DNA of 64,000 nt, taken from positions 1,426,001 through 1,490,000 of the forward strand of contig NZ_CP023315.3 in assembly GCF_002310375.3 (NCBI RefSeq). Reading direction: 5' to 3'. The notes beneath the pieces were generated by a model, which searched no databases, was not told the DNA's origin, and saw only the letters and a program-made list of their open reading frames with translations. The stretch is from Caulobacter vibrioides (GTDB lineage Bacteria > Pseudomonadota > Alphaproteobacteria > Caulobacterales > Caulobacteraceae). The translations under genes and the position numbers were made by a program. Below are positions 7,289-16,545 of this stretch, piece after piece. Position 1 is the stretch's first letter; each line of letters opens with the position of its first letter.

Positions 7289-8443
7289 ATGACTTTCGCA
7301 CCCTCGATGGACTTCGCGCTGGGCGAGACCGCCGACGCCATCCGTGAGACCACGGCCCGCTTCGCCGCCGACAAGATCGCCCCGATCGCCGCCAAGATCG
7401 ACGAGACCAACGCCTTCCCGCGCGAACTCTGGGTCCCGATGGGGGATCTTGGCCTGCACGGCCTCACCGTCGAGGAAGAGTTCGGCGGCCTGGGTCTGGG
7501 CTATCTGGAACACGTGGTGGCGATGGAAGAGGTCAGCCGCGCCTCCGCCTCCGTGGGGCTCAGCTACGGCGCCCACTCCAATCTCTGCGTGAACCAGATC
7601 CGCCGTTGGGCGACGCCGGAGCAGAAGCGTCGCTACCTGCCCAAGCTGATCAGCGGCGAGCACGTTGGCTCGCTAGCGATGAGCGAGGCGGGGTCGGGTT
7701 CGGACGTCGTGTCGATGAAGCTGCGCGCCGAGCTTGTCGGCGACCGCTATATCCTGAACGGCACGAAGTTCTGGATCACCAACGCGCCGCACGCCGATAC
7801 GCTGGTGGTCTACGCCAAGACCGGCGAGGGCAGTCGCGGCATCACCGCCTTCCTCGTCGAGAAGGGTATGAAGGGCTTCAGCGTCTCCAAGAAGCTGGAC
7901 AAGATGGGCATGCGCGGGTCGGACACCGCTGAGCTCGTGTTCGAGGACTGCGAGATCCCGGAAGAGAACGTCATGGGCCCGGTCGGTGGCGGGGTCGGCG
8001 TCCTGATGAGCGGTCTGGACTATGAGCGCGCCGTGCTGGCGGCCGGCCCGCTGGGCATCATGCAGGCCTGTCTCGATATCGTCCTGCCCTATGTCCGCGA
8101 CCGCAAGCAGTTTGGGCAGCCGATCGGCTCGTTCCAGCTGATGCAGGGCAAGATCGCCGACATGTACGTGGCCCTGAACTCGGCGCGGGCCTATGTCTAC
8201 GCGGTGGCCAAGGCTTGCGACGCGGGCAAGACTACCCGGTTCGACGCCGCCGGCGCGATCCTGATGGCGTCCGAGAACGCTGTGAAGGTCTCTCTGGAGG
8301 CGATCCAGGCCCTGGGCGGCGCTGGCTATACCAAGGAGTGGCCGGTCGAGCGCCTGCTGCGCGACGCCAAGCTCTACGACATCGGCGCGGGCACCAACGA
8401 GATTCGCCGCTTCCTGATCGGACGCGAACTGATCGGCGGCTGA
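7289..8443 (+). CDS. ivd: Isovaleryl-CoA dehydrogenase
   Basis: 384-residue FAD acyl-CoA dehydrogenase (Ivd/LiuA) oxidising isovaleryl-CoA to 3-methylcrotonyl-CoA in leucine breakdown. It contains the family segments [43 protein letters not shown], and the C-terminal FAD/tetramer motif [17 protein letters not shown]. The active-site base of Ivd lies in the GLDYERAV helix rather than near the C-terminus; that Glu is residue 246 here and identifies the substrate class. ATG 7289 is chosen for GGGAAGGAAA upstream; the frame continues to a TTG at 7214. It serves the same pathway as mccB, liuC and mccA (10.7-16.5 kb), separated from them by an opposed patatin gene. Confidence 0.92.
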   Translation: MTFAPSMDFALGETADAIRETTARFAADKIAPIAAKIDETNAFPRELWVPMGDLGLHGLTVEEEFGGLGLGYLEHVVAMEEVSRASASVGLSYGAHSNLCVNQIRRWATPEQKRRYLPKLISGEHVGSLAMSEAGSGSDVVSMKLRAELVGDRYILNGTKFWITNAPHADTLVVYAKTGEGSRGITAFLVEKGMKGFSVSKKLDKMGMRGSDTAELVFEDCEIPEENVMGPVGGGVGVLMSGLDYERAVLAAGPLGIMQACLDIVLPYVRDRKQFGQPIGSFQLMQGKIADMYVALNSARAYVYAVAKACDAGKTTRFDAAGAILMASENAVKVSLEAIQALGGAGYTKEWPVERLLRDAKLYDIGAGTNEIRRFLIGRELIGG

Positions 8444-8466
8444 TCCTGGACGGCGAGACATGAAAA

Positions 8467-8496
8467 AGGGCCGCCCCGATCGCTCGGGGCGGCCCT
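8467..8496 (-). terminator. Strong hairpin with U-tract on the minus strand
   Basis: AGGGCCGCCCC / GGGGCGGCCCT forms an 11-bp GC-rich stem. On the minus strand it is followed by TTTTT; on the plus strand no T-run follows. It therefore looks built mainly for a minus-strand transcript entering from 8.6-8.8 kb, although it may also slow plus-strand transcripts from ivd. Confidence 0.75.
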
Positions 8497-8553
8497 CCAT
8501 CGTCGTAGCCGCTCTCGCAGCCAGTGACTTTAAACCCTTGGCGCTCAACGCCT

Positions 8554-8640
8554 TAGAGCCTGTTAAACAGGCTCTAAAATCAAAGATTTAGAGCCCTTTC
8601 AAACGCTTTAGATGGTTCCATCCAAAGCTAAAGGGCTCTA
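8554..8640. repeat. Family C palindromic repeats (two hairpins)
   Basis: Two adjacent palindromes with TAGAGC ends. The first is TAGAGCCTG-TTAAA-CAGGCTCTA; the second runs 8589-8640, with arms TAGAGCCCTTT and AAAGGGCTCTA and a centre GATGGTTCCATC. Near-identical units occur at 42399-42450 and 42463-42514. The last three bases on the minus strand provide the stop codon of the small ORF at 8638-8706. Confidence 0.85.
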
Positions 8641-8706
8641 GGCGGAGACCTCGCTCTTCGGGCTCCAGGTCACGACTTGCGACTGCGGTTGGAGACAATG
8701 AGACAC
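8638..8706 (-). CDS. Candidate 22-residue small protein
   Basis: Short ORF starting at GTG (8704-8706), with AAGGAGG seven bases upstream (part of AAAGGAGGTGG, almost fully complementary to the 16S 3' end). The peptide is MSHCLQPQSQVVTWSPKSEV followed by Ser-Ala and a TAG stop lying in the adjacent palindrome. It lies 74 bp after the patatin-phospholipase stop on the same strand, and a minus-strand intrinsic terminator follows at 8467-8496. Its size and excellent ribosome-binding site suggest a small protein or leader peptide, but no gene follows for a leader to control. I do not recognise it. Confidence 0.5.
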   Translation of the reverse strand: MSHCLQPQSQVVTWSPKSEVSA

Positions 8707-8779
8707 TGGACCACCTCCTTTCAGATGTTGAACAACACAGGAAGGATATTGGACCGGTTCTCGCGAAAGGGAAGGGCCT

Positions 8780-10555
8780 TCATCTGGGCCAGGCGGGACT
8801 AAACGCCGCGCGGCGCTCGGCCAGGCTCGGACGCTTGCGCAGGTCGGTGATGGGGCGATGCACGCCGTCGAGCGCGAGGCCCGCAGCGACGTAGCCGGCC
8901 TTCACGGCGGGCTCGAAGGCGCGCCAGTCGCGGATGTCGATCCCCTCCAGCTTCGGGGTGATGAGGACGTCGGTGGCCTCCCGGGCCGCGGCGAGATCGC
9001 GGCCCGTCGTCACGGTGGCCGCGCGCATCAGAAGCGCCACGATCGGCGGCCCTTTGCGCCATTCGCCCGAAAAGATCCACTTCCACAAGGACGGTGGCGT
9101 CACGATGTCGGCGCTAGTGATGCTGCGGCCCCGCGTAACATCGACGCCGACGATCGGGCCCAGCTGGAATGACCGCATCACGTCGGCGGGGAAGTTCTTC
9201 ATGACCGCGCCGTCCACCAGCACCTGGCCCCTTTCCGTGGCCGGTGGCAGCACCCCCGGCAAGGCGATCGACGCCCGCAGCGCCGCCTGCAGGTCTCCTG
9301 TGCGATGCAGTTGGTAGGAGCCGGACGTCAGGTTCGACGACACACAGAAAAACGGCAGCCACAGATCGCTGATGTCGACCGAGCCGAAATGCTCGTCCAG
9401 CCGGTCGCGAACCTTCTCGCCGCGGGTCATGGCGATCATGGGAAAGGCGATGTCGTCGAGCGGACTGGTGTCGACAAAGGCCTTTCGGATGCGGGCTTCC
9501 AGTTCGCCGTCATCCCACCCCATGGCGATCCCCGCCGCCACGATCGCGCCCATGGAAGCGCCGCCGACGAAATCGATCGGAATGCCGCGTTCCCGCATCG
9601 CCTGGATCGCGCCGATATGGGCGTAGGCGCGCGCGCCGCCCCCTGAGAGCACAAGCCCGACGGATTGCCCGGTGAGCACGCGCGCCAGACGCTGCAGATC
9701 GGCGACGCCGTTCTCGCGTAGATGAAACAGCCGAGCGGCCTGGGTGGCGGTCATCCAGGCCTCTGAGCCCGCCGGATATTCCAAGGTCGCGGACTGCAGC
9801 AGGATCAGATCAACCAGCCGCTGCGCCTGCAGCGGACCCGAGGCGTAGGAAGGAATTGTCTTCGGCGGTGCGCGATCGCCCCGACCGACGCGGAACAGGT
9901 GGTCGACCTGGCGACCCACGACGTGCTTCCAGGCGGTCTCGTCGGCTTCGGCGACGTACAGCACAAAGTCGTGCTCGCGTTCGACGTTGCTGAACCACTC
10001 GGTGGGCGCCAGCAGCGACTCACCACCCTCGACGGTCACCGAGTATCCCAGGCTCTCGATACAGCGCCCGAGACGCTCCACCACGGGCCGGATCGCCGCG
10101 CCAGGCTCGACCGCGATGAAGCCAAAGACCGAGGGGTCACCGATCGCCGCGTGTGTCTGAGCCTGCCTGGCCCGTCGGATCATCAGCCGCGACAGTTCGA
10201 GCATCACCGTCGGGTCTTCCTCGGCGGCCTCGAAGAAGTCGTCGCGCGGCAATGCGAGCACCTCGCTGTCGCGCAGGGCCACCATGCTGGCCGAGTGCGG
10301 CGTGCCGCCGACCAGGGCCATCTCGCCGGCCGGTTCGCCAGGGCGGATCACGCCCAGAAACTGAGACTCTTGACCCTCCTCGCGACGGAAGGCGCCCAGG
10401 CGTCCGGTCTTGAGAAAATAGAGGTTGTCGGCCGCCTCGCCGGGCTCGAACAGCGTCGCCCCGCCGGGCAGGGAAAACCAGGCCGCCGCCCCGGTTCGCC
10501 GTGCGCGGGCGAAGAGGCGCGCCAGGGCCGAGTCGTCGGGCAGGGGCGTTTCCAC
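8780..10555 (-). CDS. Patatin-like phospholipase with cyclic-nucleotide-binding domain
   Basis: About 591 residues. The N-terminal cNMP-binding domain (about 10-130, with LFEPGEAADNLYFLKTGRLG and RPGEPAGEMALVGG) is followed by a linker domain and a patatin/NTE-type lipase domain (about 285-450). The catalytic serine is in GGASMGA, after the oxyanion loop LSGGGARAYAHIG; the catalytic Asp is in VDGAVMKNFP. It resembles the bacterial RssA/YchK-NTE family of lysophospholipases. GTG 10555 is the chosen start; the frame stays open to a TTG at 10627 and neither has a strong ribosome-binding site. It sits opposed to, and between, leucine-degradation genes. Confidence 0.85.
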   Translation of the reverse strand: METPLPDDSALARLFARARRTGAAAWFSLPGGATLFEPGEAADNLYFLKTGRLGAFRREEGQESQFLGVIRPGEPAGEMALVGGTPHSASMVALRDSEVLALPRDDFFEAAEEDPTVMLELSRLMIRRARQAQTHAAIGDPSVFGFIAVEPGAAIRPVVERLGRCIESLGYSVTVEGGESLLAPTEWFSNVEREHDFVLYVAEADETAWKHVVGRQVDHLFRVGRGDRAPPKTIPSYASGPLQAQRLVDLILLQSATLEYPAGSEAWMTATQAARLFHLRENGVADLQRLARVLTGQSVGLVLSGGGARAYAHIGAIQAMRERGIPIDFVGGASMGAIVAAGIAMGWDDGELEARIRKAFVDTSPLDDIAFPMIAMTRGEKVRDRLDEHFGSVDISDLWLPFFCVSSNLTSGSYQLHRTGDLQAALRASIALPGVLPPATERGQVLVDGAVMKNFPADVMRSFQLGPIVGVDVTRGRSITSADIVTPPSLWKWIFSGEWRKGPPIVALLMRAATVTTGRDLAAAREATDVLITPKLEGIDIRDWRAFEPAVKAGYVAAGLALDGVHRPITDLRKRPSLAERRAAFSPAWPR

Positions 10556-10725
10556 GGCGCGGACGCTAACCCGAACCGGCAGGCTTGACCACAAGGGCCC
10601 GTTCAGGCGCAACTGTTGATCACGCAAGCGAAATGGTCGAGAACGGTTTTGGCTCGGAATCTTTGGGTTCGGGGTCCAAAAAACTCCGACTTCCGGGGCA
10701 GGGTGGAAAAGGCTAAGCGTCGGTC

Positions 10726-12318
10726 ATGCCGAAGTTGAACTCCGTTATCGACGCGTCCAGCGACGCCTTCGCCAAGAACGCCGCCCACAACCGGGCGCTT
10801 GTGGAAGAGTTGCGCGCCAAGGTGGCGCAAGCCGCCCTGGGCGGGCCGGAAAGCGCCCGCGAGCGGCATACGTCGCGCGGCAAGCTGCTGCCCCGCGAGC
10901 GGGTCGAGCGTCTGCTGGATCCAGGCTCGCCGTTCCTGGAAATCGGCCAACTGGCCGCCTGTGATCTCTACAATGGCGAAGCGCCGGGCGCGGGCATGAT
11001 CTGCGGCGTCGGCCGGGTCTCCGGGCGCGAGGTGATGATCGTCGCCAACGACCCCACGGTGAAGGGCGGCGCCTACTTCCCGATGACGGTGAAGAAGCAC
11101 CTGCGGGCCCAGGAAATCGCCGCGCAGAACCGGCTGCCTTGCGTCTATCTGGTCGACAGCGGCGGCGCGAACCTGCCCCACCAGGCCGAGGTCTTCCCCG
11201 ATCGCGACCATTTCGGCCGCATCTTCTTCAATCAGGCGCGGATGAGCGCGGCCAGCATCCCGCAGATCGCGTGCGTCATGGGCTCGTGCACCGCCGGCGG
11301 CGCCTATGTCCCGGCGATGAGCGACGAGACGGTGATCGTCCGCAATCAGGGGACCATCTTCCTGGCCGGCCCGCCGCTGGTGAAGGCCGCCACCGGCGAG
11401 GTCATCTCGGCCGAGGAACTGGGCGGCGCCGACACCCACGGCCGCCGCTCTGGCGTGGTGGACCACGTCGCCGAGAACGACGAGCATGCGCTGGAGATCG
11501 TCCGCGCGATCGTGGCGAACCTCAACACGACCAAGCCGGATCAACTGGTGCTCGCCGACGTCGAGCCCCCGGCCCATGATCCTGAAGAGCTCTATGGGAT
11601 CGTCCCGACCGATGTTCGGGCGCCCTATGACGTTCGCGAGGTGATCGCGCGCATCGTCGACGGCAGCCAGTTCGATGAGTTCAAGGCGCTGTACGGCACG
11701 ACCCTGGTCTGCGGCTTCGCCCGCATCTGGGGCCAGCCCGTGGCGATCCTGGCCAACAATGGTGTGCTGTTCAGCGAGAGCGCGCTGAAGGGCGCGCACT
11801 TCATAGAACTTGCCTGCAAGCGCAAGATTCCGCTGATCTTTTTACAGAACATCTCGGGCTTCATGGTCGGCGGCAAGTATGAGGCCGGCGGCATCGCCAA
11901 GGACGGCGCCAAGCTGGTGACGGCTGTGGCTTCCGCCGAGGTTCCGAAGTTTACCGTCCTGATCGGCGGCAGCTTCGGAGCCGGCAACTACGGCATGTGC
12001 GGCCGCGCCTACAGCCCGCGTTTCCTGTTCACCTGGCCCAACAGCCGCATCTCGGTGATGGGGGGAGAGCAGGCCGCCAGTGTGCTGGCCACCGTCCACC
12101 GTGACGCCGCCAAGTGGACGCCCGAGGAGGCCGAGGCCTTCAAGGCGCCGATCCGCCAGCGCTACGAGGACGAGGGAAACCCTTATCATGCGACGGCGCG
12201 CCTTTGGGACGACGGGATCATTGATCCGGCGCAAACCCGCGACGTCCTGGGTCTCGCAATCTCTGCTTCGCTGAACGCGCCGATCCCAGAGACCACCTTC
12301 GGCGTTTTCCGGATGTAG
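10726..12318 (+). CDS. mccB: 3-methylcrotonyl-CoA carboxylase beta subunit
   Basis: 530-residue carboxyltransferase subunit (LiuB) that moves CO2 from biotin on MccA to 3-methylcrotonyl-CoA, giving 3-methylglutaconyl-CoA. Both crotonase-like halves are present: the N half with [18 protein letters not shown] and [16 protein letters not shown], the C half with [11 protein letters not shown] and [20 protein letters not shown]. The NISGFMVG and [11 protein letters not shown] versions fit MCC beta rather than PCC beta. The ATG is the first in-frame start. The next gene begins 21 bp after its stop, in an apparent operon with liuC and mccA. Confidence 0.93.
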   Translation: MPKLNSVIDASSDAFAKNAAHNRALVEELRAKVAQAALGGPESARERHTSRGKLLPRERVERLLDPGSPFLEIGQLAACDLYNGEAPGAGMICGVGRVSGREVMIVANDPTVKGGAYFPMTVKKHLRAQEIAAQNRLPCVYLVDSGGANLPHQAEVFPDRDHFGRIFFNQARMSAASIPQIACVMGSCTAGGAYVPAMSDETVIVRNQGTIFLAGPPLVKAATGEVISAEELGGADTHGRRSGVVDHVAENDEHALEIVRAIVANLNTTKPDQLVLADVEPPAHDPEELYGIVPTDVRAPYDVREVIARIVDGSQFDEFKALYGTTLVCGFARIWGQPVAILANNGVLFSESALKGAHFIELACKRKIPLIFLQNISGFMVGGKYEAGGIAKDGAKLVTAVASAEVPKFTVLIGGSFGAGNYGMCGRAYSPRFLFTWPNSRISVMGGEQAASVLATVHRDAAKWTPEEAEAFKAPIRQRYEDEGNPYHATARLWDDGIIDPAQTRDVLGLAISASLNAPIPETTFGVFRM

Positions 12319-12339
12319 ATCCCAGGAAGGACTTCCCAC

Positions 12340-13179
12340 ATGACCAACCCGATCGCCGATCCCATCGTCGAGGTGAACGACACCGACGCGATGAGCCCGC
12401 TGGTCCACATGGACAGCACGCCGGAGGGCGCGGTCACCGTGTGGATCAACCGGCCGGACAAGAAGAACGCCTTTGACGCGGCCACCATCGCGGCGCTGCG
12501 CCAGACCTTCGAGACCCTGCACGGCGCCGAGGGCGTGCGGATCGTGTTCCTGCGCGGCGTCGGCGGCGCCTTTAGCGCCGGCGCCGATCTGTCCTGGATG
12601 GGCGCGGCCGTCGAGTGGGACGAGGATGACAACCGCCAGGACGCGCTGGAACTGGCGCATATGCTCAAGGCGCTGCACGACATCCCGGCCCTGACCGTGG
12701 CCCTGGTCGAAGGGCCGGCTTTCGGCGGCGGCGCGGGTCTGGTGGCGGCGTGCGACCATGCGCTGGCGCTGGTCGACGCCAAGTTCGCCTTTTCCGAGGT
12801 GAAGCTGGGCCTGACCCCGGCGACGATCAGCCCCTACGTGATCCAAGCTCTGGGCCCGCGCACCGCCAAGCTGCTGTTCGCCACCGGCCGCGTGTTCGAC
12901 GCCGATGACGCCTGGGGCTTTGGTCTGGTCGACGAGGTGTTCGAGGATGTCGCCAGCCTGGAGGCCGCCCGCGACGCCCTGATCGCCGAGATGGCGCCCT
13001 GCGCCCCGGGCGCGATCGGCGACGCCAAGGCCTTGGTCAACGACTTCGTTGGTCAAAAGCTCGACAAGGGACTGATCGAAGAGAGCGCTCGGCGCATCGC
13101 GCGCCGCCGTGTTTCGCCTGAGGGACAAGAAGGCGTGCGCGCTTTCCTCGACCGTCGTAAACCCTCCTGGTCTGAATAG
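12340..13179 (+). CDS. liuC: Methylglutaconyl-CoA hydratase (enoyl-CoA hydratase family)
   Basis: 279-residue crotonase-fold protein, most likely the hydratase converting 3-methylglutaconyl-CoA to HMG-CoA, given its place between the two MCC subunit genes. The oxyanion-hole segments FSAGADLSWMGAA and EGPAFGGGAGLVAACDHALA are clear, as is FAFSEVKLGLTPATISPYV. An N-terminal extension of about 20 residues precedes the fold. AGGAAGGA lies just upstream of ATG 12340. The crotonase family is certain; the substrate is inferred from context. The lyase that would finish the pathway (LiuE) is not in the window. Confidence 0.85.
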   Translation: MTNPIADPIVEVNDTDAMSPLVHMDSTPEGAVTVWINRPDKKNAFDAATIAALRQTFETLHGAEGVRIVFLRGVGGAFSAGADLSWMGAAVEWDEDDNRQDALELAHMLKALHDIPALTVALVEGPAFGGGAGLVAACDHALALVDAKFAFSEVKLGLTPATISPYVIQALGPRTAKLLFATGRVFDADDAWGFGLVDEVFEDVASLEAARDALIAEMAPCAPGAIGDAKALVNDFVGQKLDKGLIEESARRIARRRVSPEGQEGVRAFLDRRKPSWSE

Positions 13180-13196
13180 ACTCAACCGGTGGGGGC

Positions 13197-14507
13197 ATGA
13201 TGACGGGCGCGGATCTGGATACGGCGGCGGCGGACTCGGTTGCGAGTTTAGTTCGGCCGAAAAAGCGGCCGTTCACGCAACAGGGTGAGCCCTGCAAGAA
13301 CTGCGGGACGGCCCTGGAGGGCTGGTACTGCTACAGCTGCGGCCAGAACGCCGATACGCACCATCGGTCGATCCTCCACCTGATCTGGGAGGCCATCGAG
13401 GGGATGTTCCACCTCGACGGTCGCCTGGCCAACACCTTGCCGCTGCTGTTCTTCAGGCCCGGCAAGCTGGCCAAGGACTACATGGAAGGGCGGATCGCGC
13501 GGCACGTGCCGCCGTTCCGCACTTTCCTGGTTTCGCTGCTGCTGTTCATCTTCTCGGCGGAGCACCTGATCCACAACTTCCGCCATGAGCAGGAACTCAG
13601 GGCTGAAAAGGAAGCGCATGCCCTCATGACGCCTGCCGGTCGCAAGGCCAAGGCCGACGAGATGCGCCAGGAGGCGACCGAGGCGCGCGATGAACGTCTC
13701 GCTGCGGCCATTGAGCAGCGCGACGAGGCGCTCAAGGAGCCCACCCCGGACAAGGCCGCGATCGCCGCAGAGTACGCCGAAGACGTGAAGATGGCTGAGG
13801 AGCGCTACGCCAGCAAGACGGCCGAAGCCCAAGCGTTGCAGAATAATCCAAACGCTGGCGCGGAAGCCTTGGCGCAGATCAAGAACAAGGGCTCCAAAGC
13901 CGCCGATCAGATCCGGAGCCTCAATTTCGAAGATCCCACCAAGCTGGAGAGCAGCGCGAACAAGATCGCTGAGGCCCAGGTCGCTGGCAGCAAGGTCAAT
14001 ATCGTCGTTCCCGATCAGGCGCGGATCAAGGAGCAGGCTGCGGCTTCCGGTCACGAGACCACGGCGAAGGAGACTTCCAAGTACTGGTTCAAGGAAGGCC
14101 TGGCCAAGGCCGTGGCCAATCCGGACTACTATCTGCTTGTCACCTTCGGCTGGGCTCACCGCCTGGCGGTTCTGCTGCTGCCGATTATCGGTCTGAGCCT
14201 GGCGCTCGTGTACGTGAACCGCCGTCAGTACTTCATCTATGACCACCTGCTGGTGGCCACCAACCTACTGTCTTTCTCATTCCTCCTGTGGGCCCTGGTC
14301 TTCATTCTGCCGCAGCCCCTGATCGGAGCGGCTTTGACGATCGTGATCCTTTGGTCCCCCGTCAATCTCTTCCAGACCCTGCGCGGTGGGTATGGCTCGA
14401 CCATCATCGGCGCGCTCTTCAAGACGAGCATCGTCTGGTTCAGCAGCATCACCGCGTTCGCCACGATGCTGTCGGGACTCCTGCTCTTCACCCTTTCCCA
14501 AATGTAG
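13197..14507 (+). CDS. DUF3667 domain membrane protein
   Basis: 436 residues. It begins with a zinc-ribbon-like CKNCGTALEGWYCYSCGQ (about 28-45), followed by the DUF3667 core (HLDGRLANTLPLLFFRPGKLAKDYMEGRIARHVPPFRTFL) running into a first membrane segment. A long charged, probably coiled-coil region (about 125-300) comes next, then four C-terminal hydrophobic segments. The family has no established function. It sits 17 bp after liuC and 9 bp before mccA, so it is probably co-transcribed with the leucine genes although nothing links it to that chemistry. Confidence 0.85.
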   Translation: MMTGADLDTAAADSVASLVRPKKRPFTQQGEPCKNCGTALEGWYCYSCGQNADTHHRSILHLIWEAIEGMFHLDGRLANTLPLLFFRPGKLAKDYMEGRIARHVPPFRTFLVSLLLFIFSAEHLIHNFRHEQELRAEKEAHALMTPAGRKAKADEMRQEATEARDERLAAAIEQRDEALKEPTPDKAAIAAEYAEDVKMAEERYASKTAEAQALQNNPNAGAEALAQIKNKGSKAADQIRSLNFEDPTKLESSANKIAEAQVAGSKVNIVVPDQARIKEQAAASGHETTAKETSKYWFKEGLAKAVANPDYYLLVTFGWAHRLAVLLLPIIGLSLALVYVNRRQYFIYDHLLVATNLLSFSFLLWALVFILPQPLIGAALTIVILWSPVNLFQTLRGGYGSTIIGALFKTSIVWFSSITAFATMLSGLLLFTLSQM

Positions 14508-14516
14508 GCCCCGCCC

Positions 14517-16484
14517 TTGCTCTCCTCCGTTCTGATCGCCAATCGCGGCGAGATCGCCCGTCGGATCATCCGTACCGCCCGCGAGCTGGGCGTGCGGACG
14601 ATCGCCGTCTACTCCGAGGCGGACGCCAACGCGCCGTTCGTGATGGAGGCTGACGCCGCGATCCTGATTGGTCCGGCGCCGGCCAAGGAGAGCTATCTGG
14701 ATCCGCGCAAGATCCTGGCGGCGGCCAAGCAGATGGGCGCCGAGGCGATCCATCCGGGCTATGGCTTCCTGTCCGAGAACGCCGAGTTCGCCCAGAGCGT
14801 GACCGACGCGGGGCTCGTCTGGATCGGCCCGCCGCCGTCGGCGATCCGGGCCATGGGCCTGAAGGACGCCGCCAAGGCGGTGATGATCAAGGCCGGCGTG
14901 CCCACCACGCCCGGCTATCTGGGCGAGGATCAGTCGGTCGACCGCCTGACCGCCGAGGCCGCCAAGATCGGCTATCCGGTGCTGATCAAGGCCGTGGCGG
15001 GCGGCGGCGGCAAGGGCATGCGCAAGGTCGAGAAGGCCGACGATTTCGAGGCCGCCCTGGGCTCGTGCCGTCGCGAAGCCTCGGCCGCCTTTGGCGATGA
15101 TCGGGTGCTGCTGGAAAAGTACGTCACTCGGCCGCGCCACATTGAGGTGCAGGTGTTCGGCGACAGCCACGGCAATGTCGTCCACCTGTTCGAGCGCGAC
15201 TGCTCGCTGCAGCGCCGCCACCAGAAGGTCATCGAGGAAGCGCCGGCCCCCGGCATGGACGAGGCGACCCGGGAGGCCGTCTGCGCGGCGGCGGTCAAGG
15301 CCGCCCAGGCCGTGAACTATGTCGGGGCCGGTACGGTCGAGTTTATCGCCGACGCCAGCGAGGGCCTGCGCGCCGACCGCATCTGGTTCATGGAGATGAA
15401 CACCCGCCTGCAGGTCGAGCATCCAGTCACCGAGATGGTCACCGGCCAGGACCTCGTCGAATGGCAGCTGCGGGTGGCCTCGGGCGAGCCGCTGCCGCTG
15501 GCGCAGGACGAGATCACCCTGGACGGCTGGGCCATGGAGGCGCGCCTCTACGCCGAGAACCCGGCCACCGGCTTTTTGCCCTCGACCGGCAAGCTGAAGC
15601 ACTTCCGCCTGCCCGAGGGCGACGTCCGCGTCGACAGCGCGGTGGAGGAAGGCGGCGAGGTCACGCCGTTCTACGATCCGATGATCGCCAAGCTGATCGC
15701 CCACGGGGCCGATCGCGAGGACGCCGCTCAGCGCCTGGCCGAGGCCTGCGCCCTGGTCGAGGTCTGGCCGGTCAAGACCAACGCCGCCTTCCTGGCCAAG
15801 TGCGCCAGCCATCCCGACTTCGTCGACGGCGCTGTGGATACCGGCTTTATCGAGGCGCGCCTCGACGAACTCACCGAACGCACCTTCAGCGACGAGCCGG
15901 CCATGGCCGCGATCGGCTGGCGGCTCGACAGCTTCCTCGAAGCCGAAGCCCGTCGCGACCCGTGGGAGCCCGCGCCGTCCAAGCTCTTGGGCTTCCGGAT
16001 GAACGCCCCCCGGGCGTCGATGCACCTGCCGATGTCGTCCGACGGCAAGGCCACGCCGCTGCGTGTCGCTCTGATCGGCGGCGGCTCCGAGGACTGGTCC
16101 TGGGACATCCGCCATGCCGATGGCTCGACGTTCGATGAGGTCACCCGTCTGCCGACCACCTATGGCAAGGGTCCGATCCAGGTGTTCGAGGGCGGCGACG
16201 TCCAGGAGTTCGACTTTGTCGCCAAGGTCGGCGGGGCAGGCGAGGGCGGGGCCTCGGACGGCGCGATCCTGTCGCCGATGCCCGGAAAGATCGTCTCTGT
16301 CGCCGTCTCGGCGGGTCAGGCCGTCAGCAAGGGGCAAACCCTGCTGACGCTTGAGGCCATGAAGATGGAGCACGCCATGGCCGCGCCGTTCGACGGTGTT
16401 GTCGCAGAGCTGTCGGTGAGCGTCGGCGGTCAGGTCAGCGAGGGCGTGATGCTGGCGCGCCTCGAGCCGGCGGCCCAGGCTTAG
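14517..16484 (+). CDS. mccA: 3-methylcrotonyl-CoA carboxylase alpha subunit
   Basis: 655-residue biotin carboxylase/biotin carrier (LiuD). Domains in order: biotin carboxylase N domain (LIANRGEIARRIIRTARELG), ATP-grasp (KAVAGGGGKGMRKV, HIEVQVFGDSHGN, FMEMNTRLQVEHPVTE), carboxylase C domain, an MCC-type linker, and a biotinyl domain with the acceptor Lys616 in EAMKMEHAM. The start is a TTG at 14517, nine bases after the DUF3667 stop; the biotin carboxylase motif begins at residue 5, so little room exists for another start. Works with MccB. Confidence 0.93.
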   Translation: MLSSVLIANRGEIARRIIRTARELGVRTIAVYSEADANAPFVMEADAAILIGPAPAKESYLDPRKILAAAKQMGAEAIHPGYGFLSENAEFAQSVTDAGLVWIGPPPSAIRAMGLKDAAKAVMIKAGVPTTPGYLGEDQSVDRLTAEAAKIGYPVLIKAVAGGGGKGMRKVEKADDFEAALGSCRREASAAFGDDRVLLEKYVTRPRHIEVQVFGDSHGNVVHLFERDCSLQRRHQKVIEEAPAPGMDEATREAVCAAAVKAAQAVNYVGAGTVEFIADASEGLRADRIWFMEMNTRLQVEHPVTEMVTGQDLVEWQLRVASGEPLPLAQDEITLDGWAMEARLYAENPATGFLPSTGKLKHFRLPEGDVRVDSAVEEGGEVTPFYDPMIAKLIAHGADREDAAQRLAEACALVEVWPVKTNAAFLAKCASHPDFVDGAVDTGFIEARLDELTERTFSDEPAMAAIGWRLDSFLEAEARRDPWEPAPSKLLGFRMNAPRASMHLPMSSDGKATPLRVALIGGGSEDWSWDIRHADGSTFDEVTRLPTTYGKGPIQVFEGGDVQEFDFVAKVGGAGEGGASDGAILSPMPGKIVSVAVSAGQAVSKGQTLLTLEAMKMEHAMAAPFDGVVAELSVSVGGQVSEGVMLARLEPAAQA

Positions 16485-16545
16485 CGCCCTGCGTCCATTC
16501 TGACGGGCCGGGACCAAACGGCGTCCTGGTCACCCCAGAAGGGGG

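Noticed and set aside
8698..8802. 34-codon plus-strand ORF beginning MRHWTTSF opposite the small ORF at 8638-8706
   Set aside because: Its only ribosome-binding-like sequence (GGAG) is three bases from the ATG, and the strong Shine-Dalgarno and terminator favour the minus strand.
14277..16517. 746-codon minus-strand ORF opposite mccA
   Set aside because: It mirrors the biotin carboxylase coding frame, with Arg/Gly/His-rich composition and no motif.
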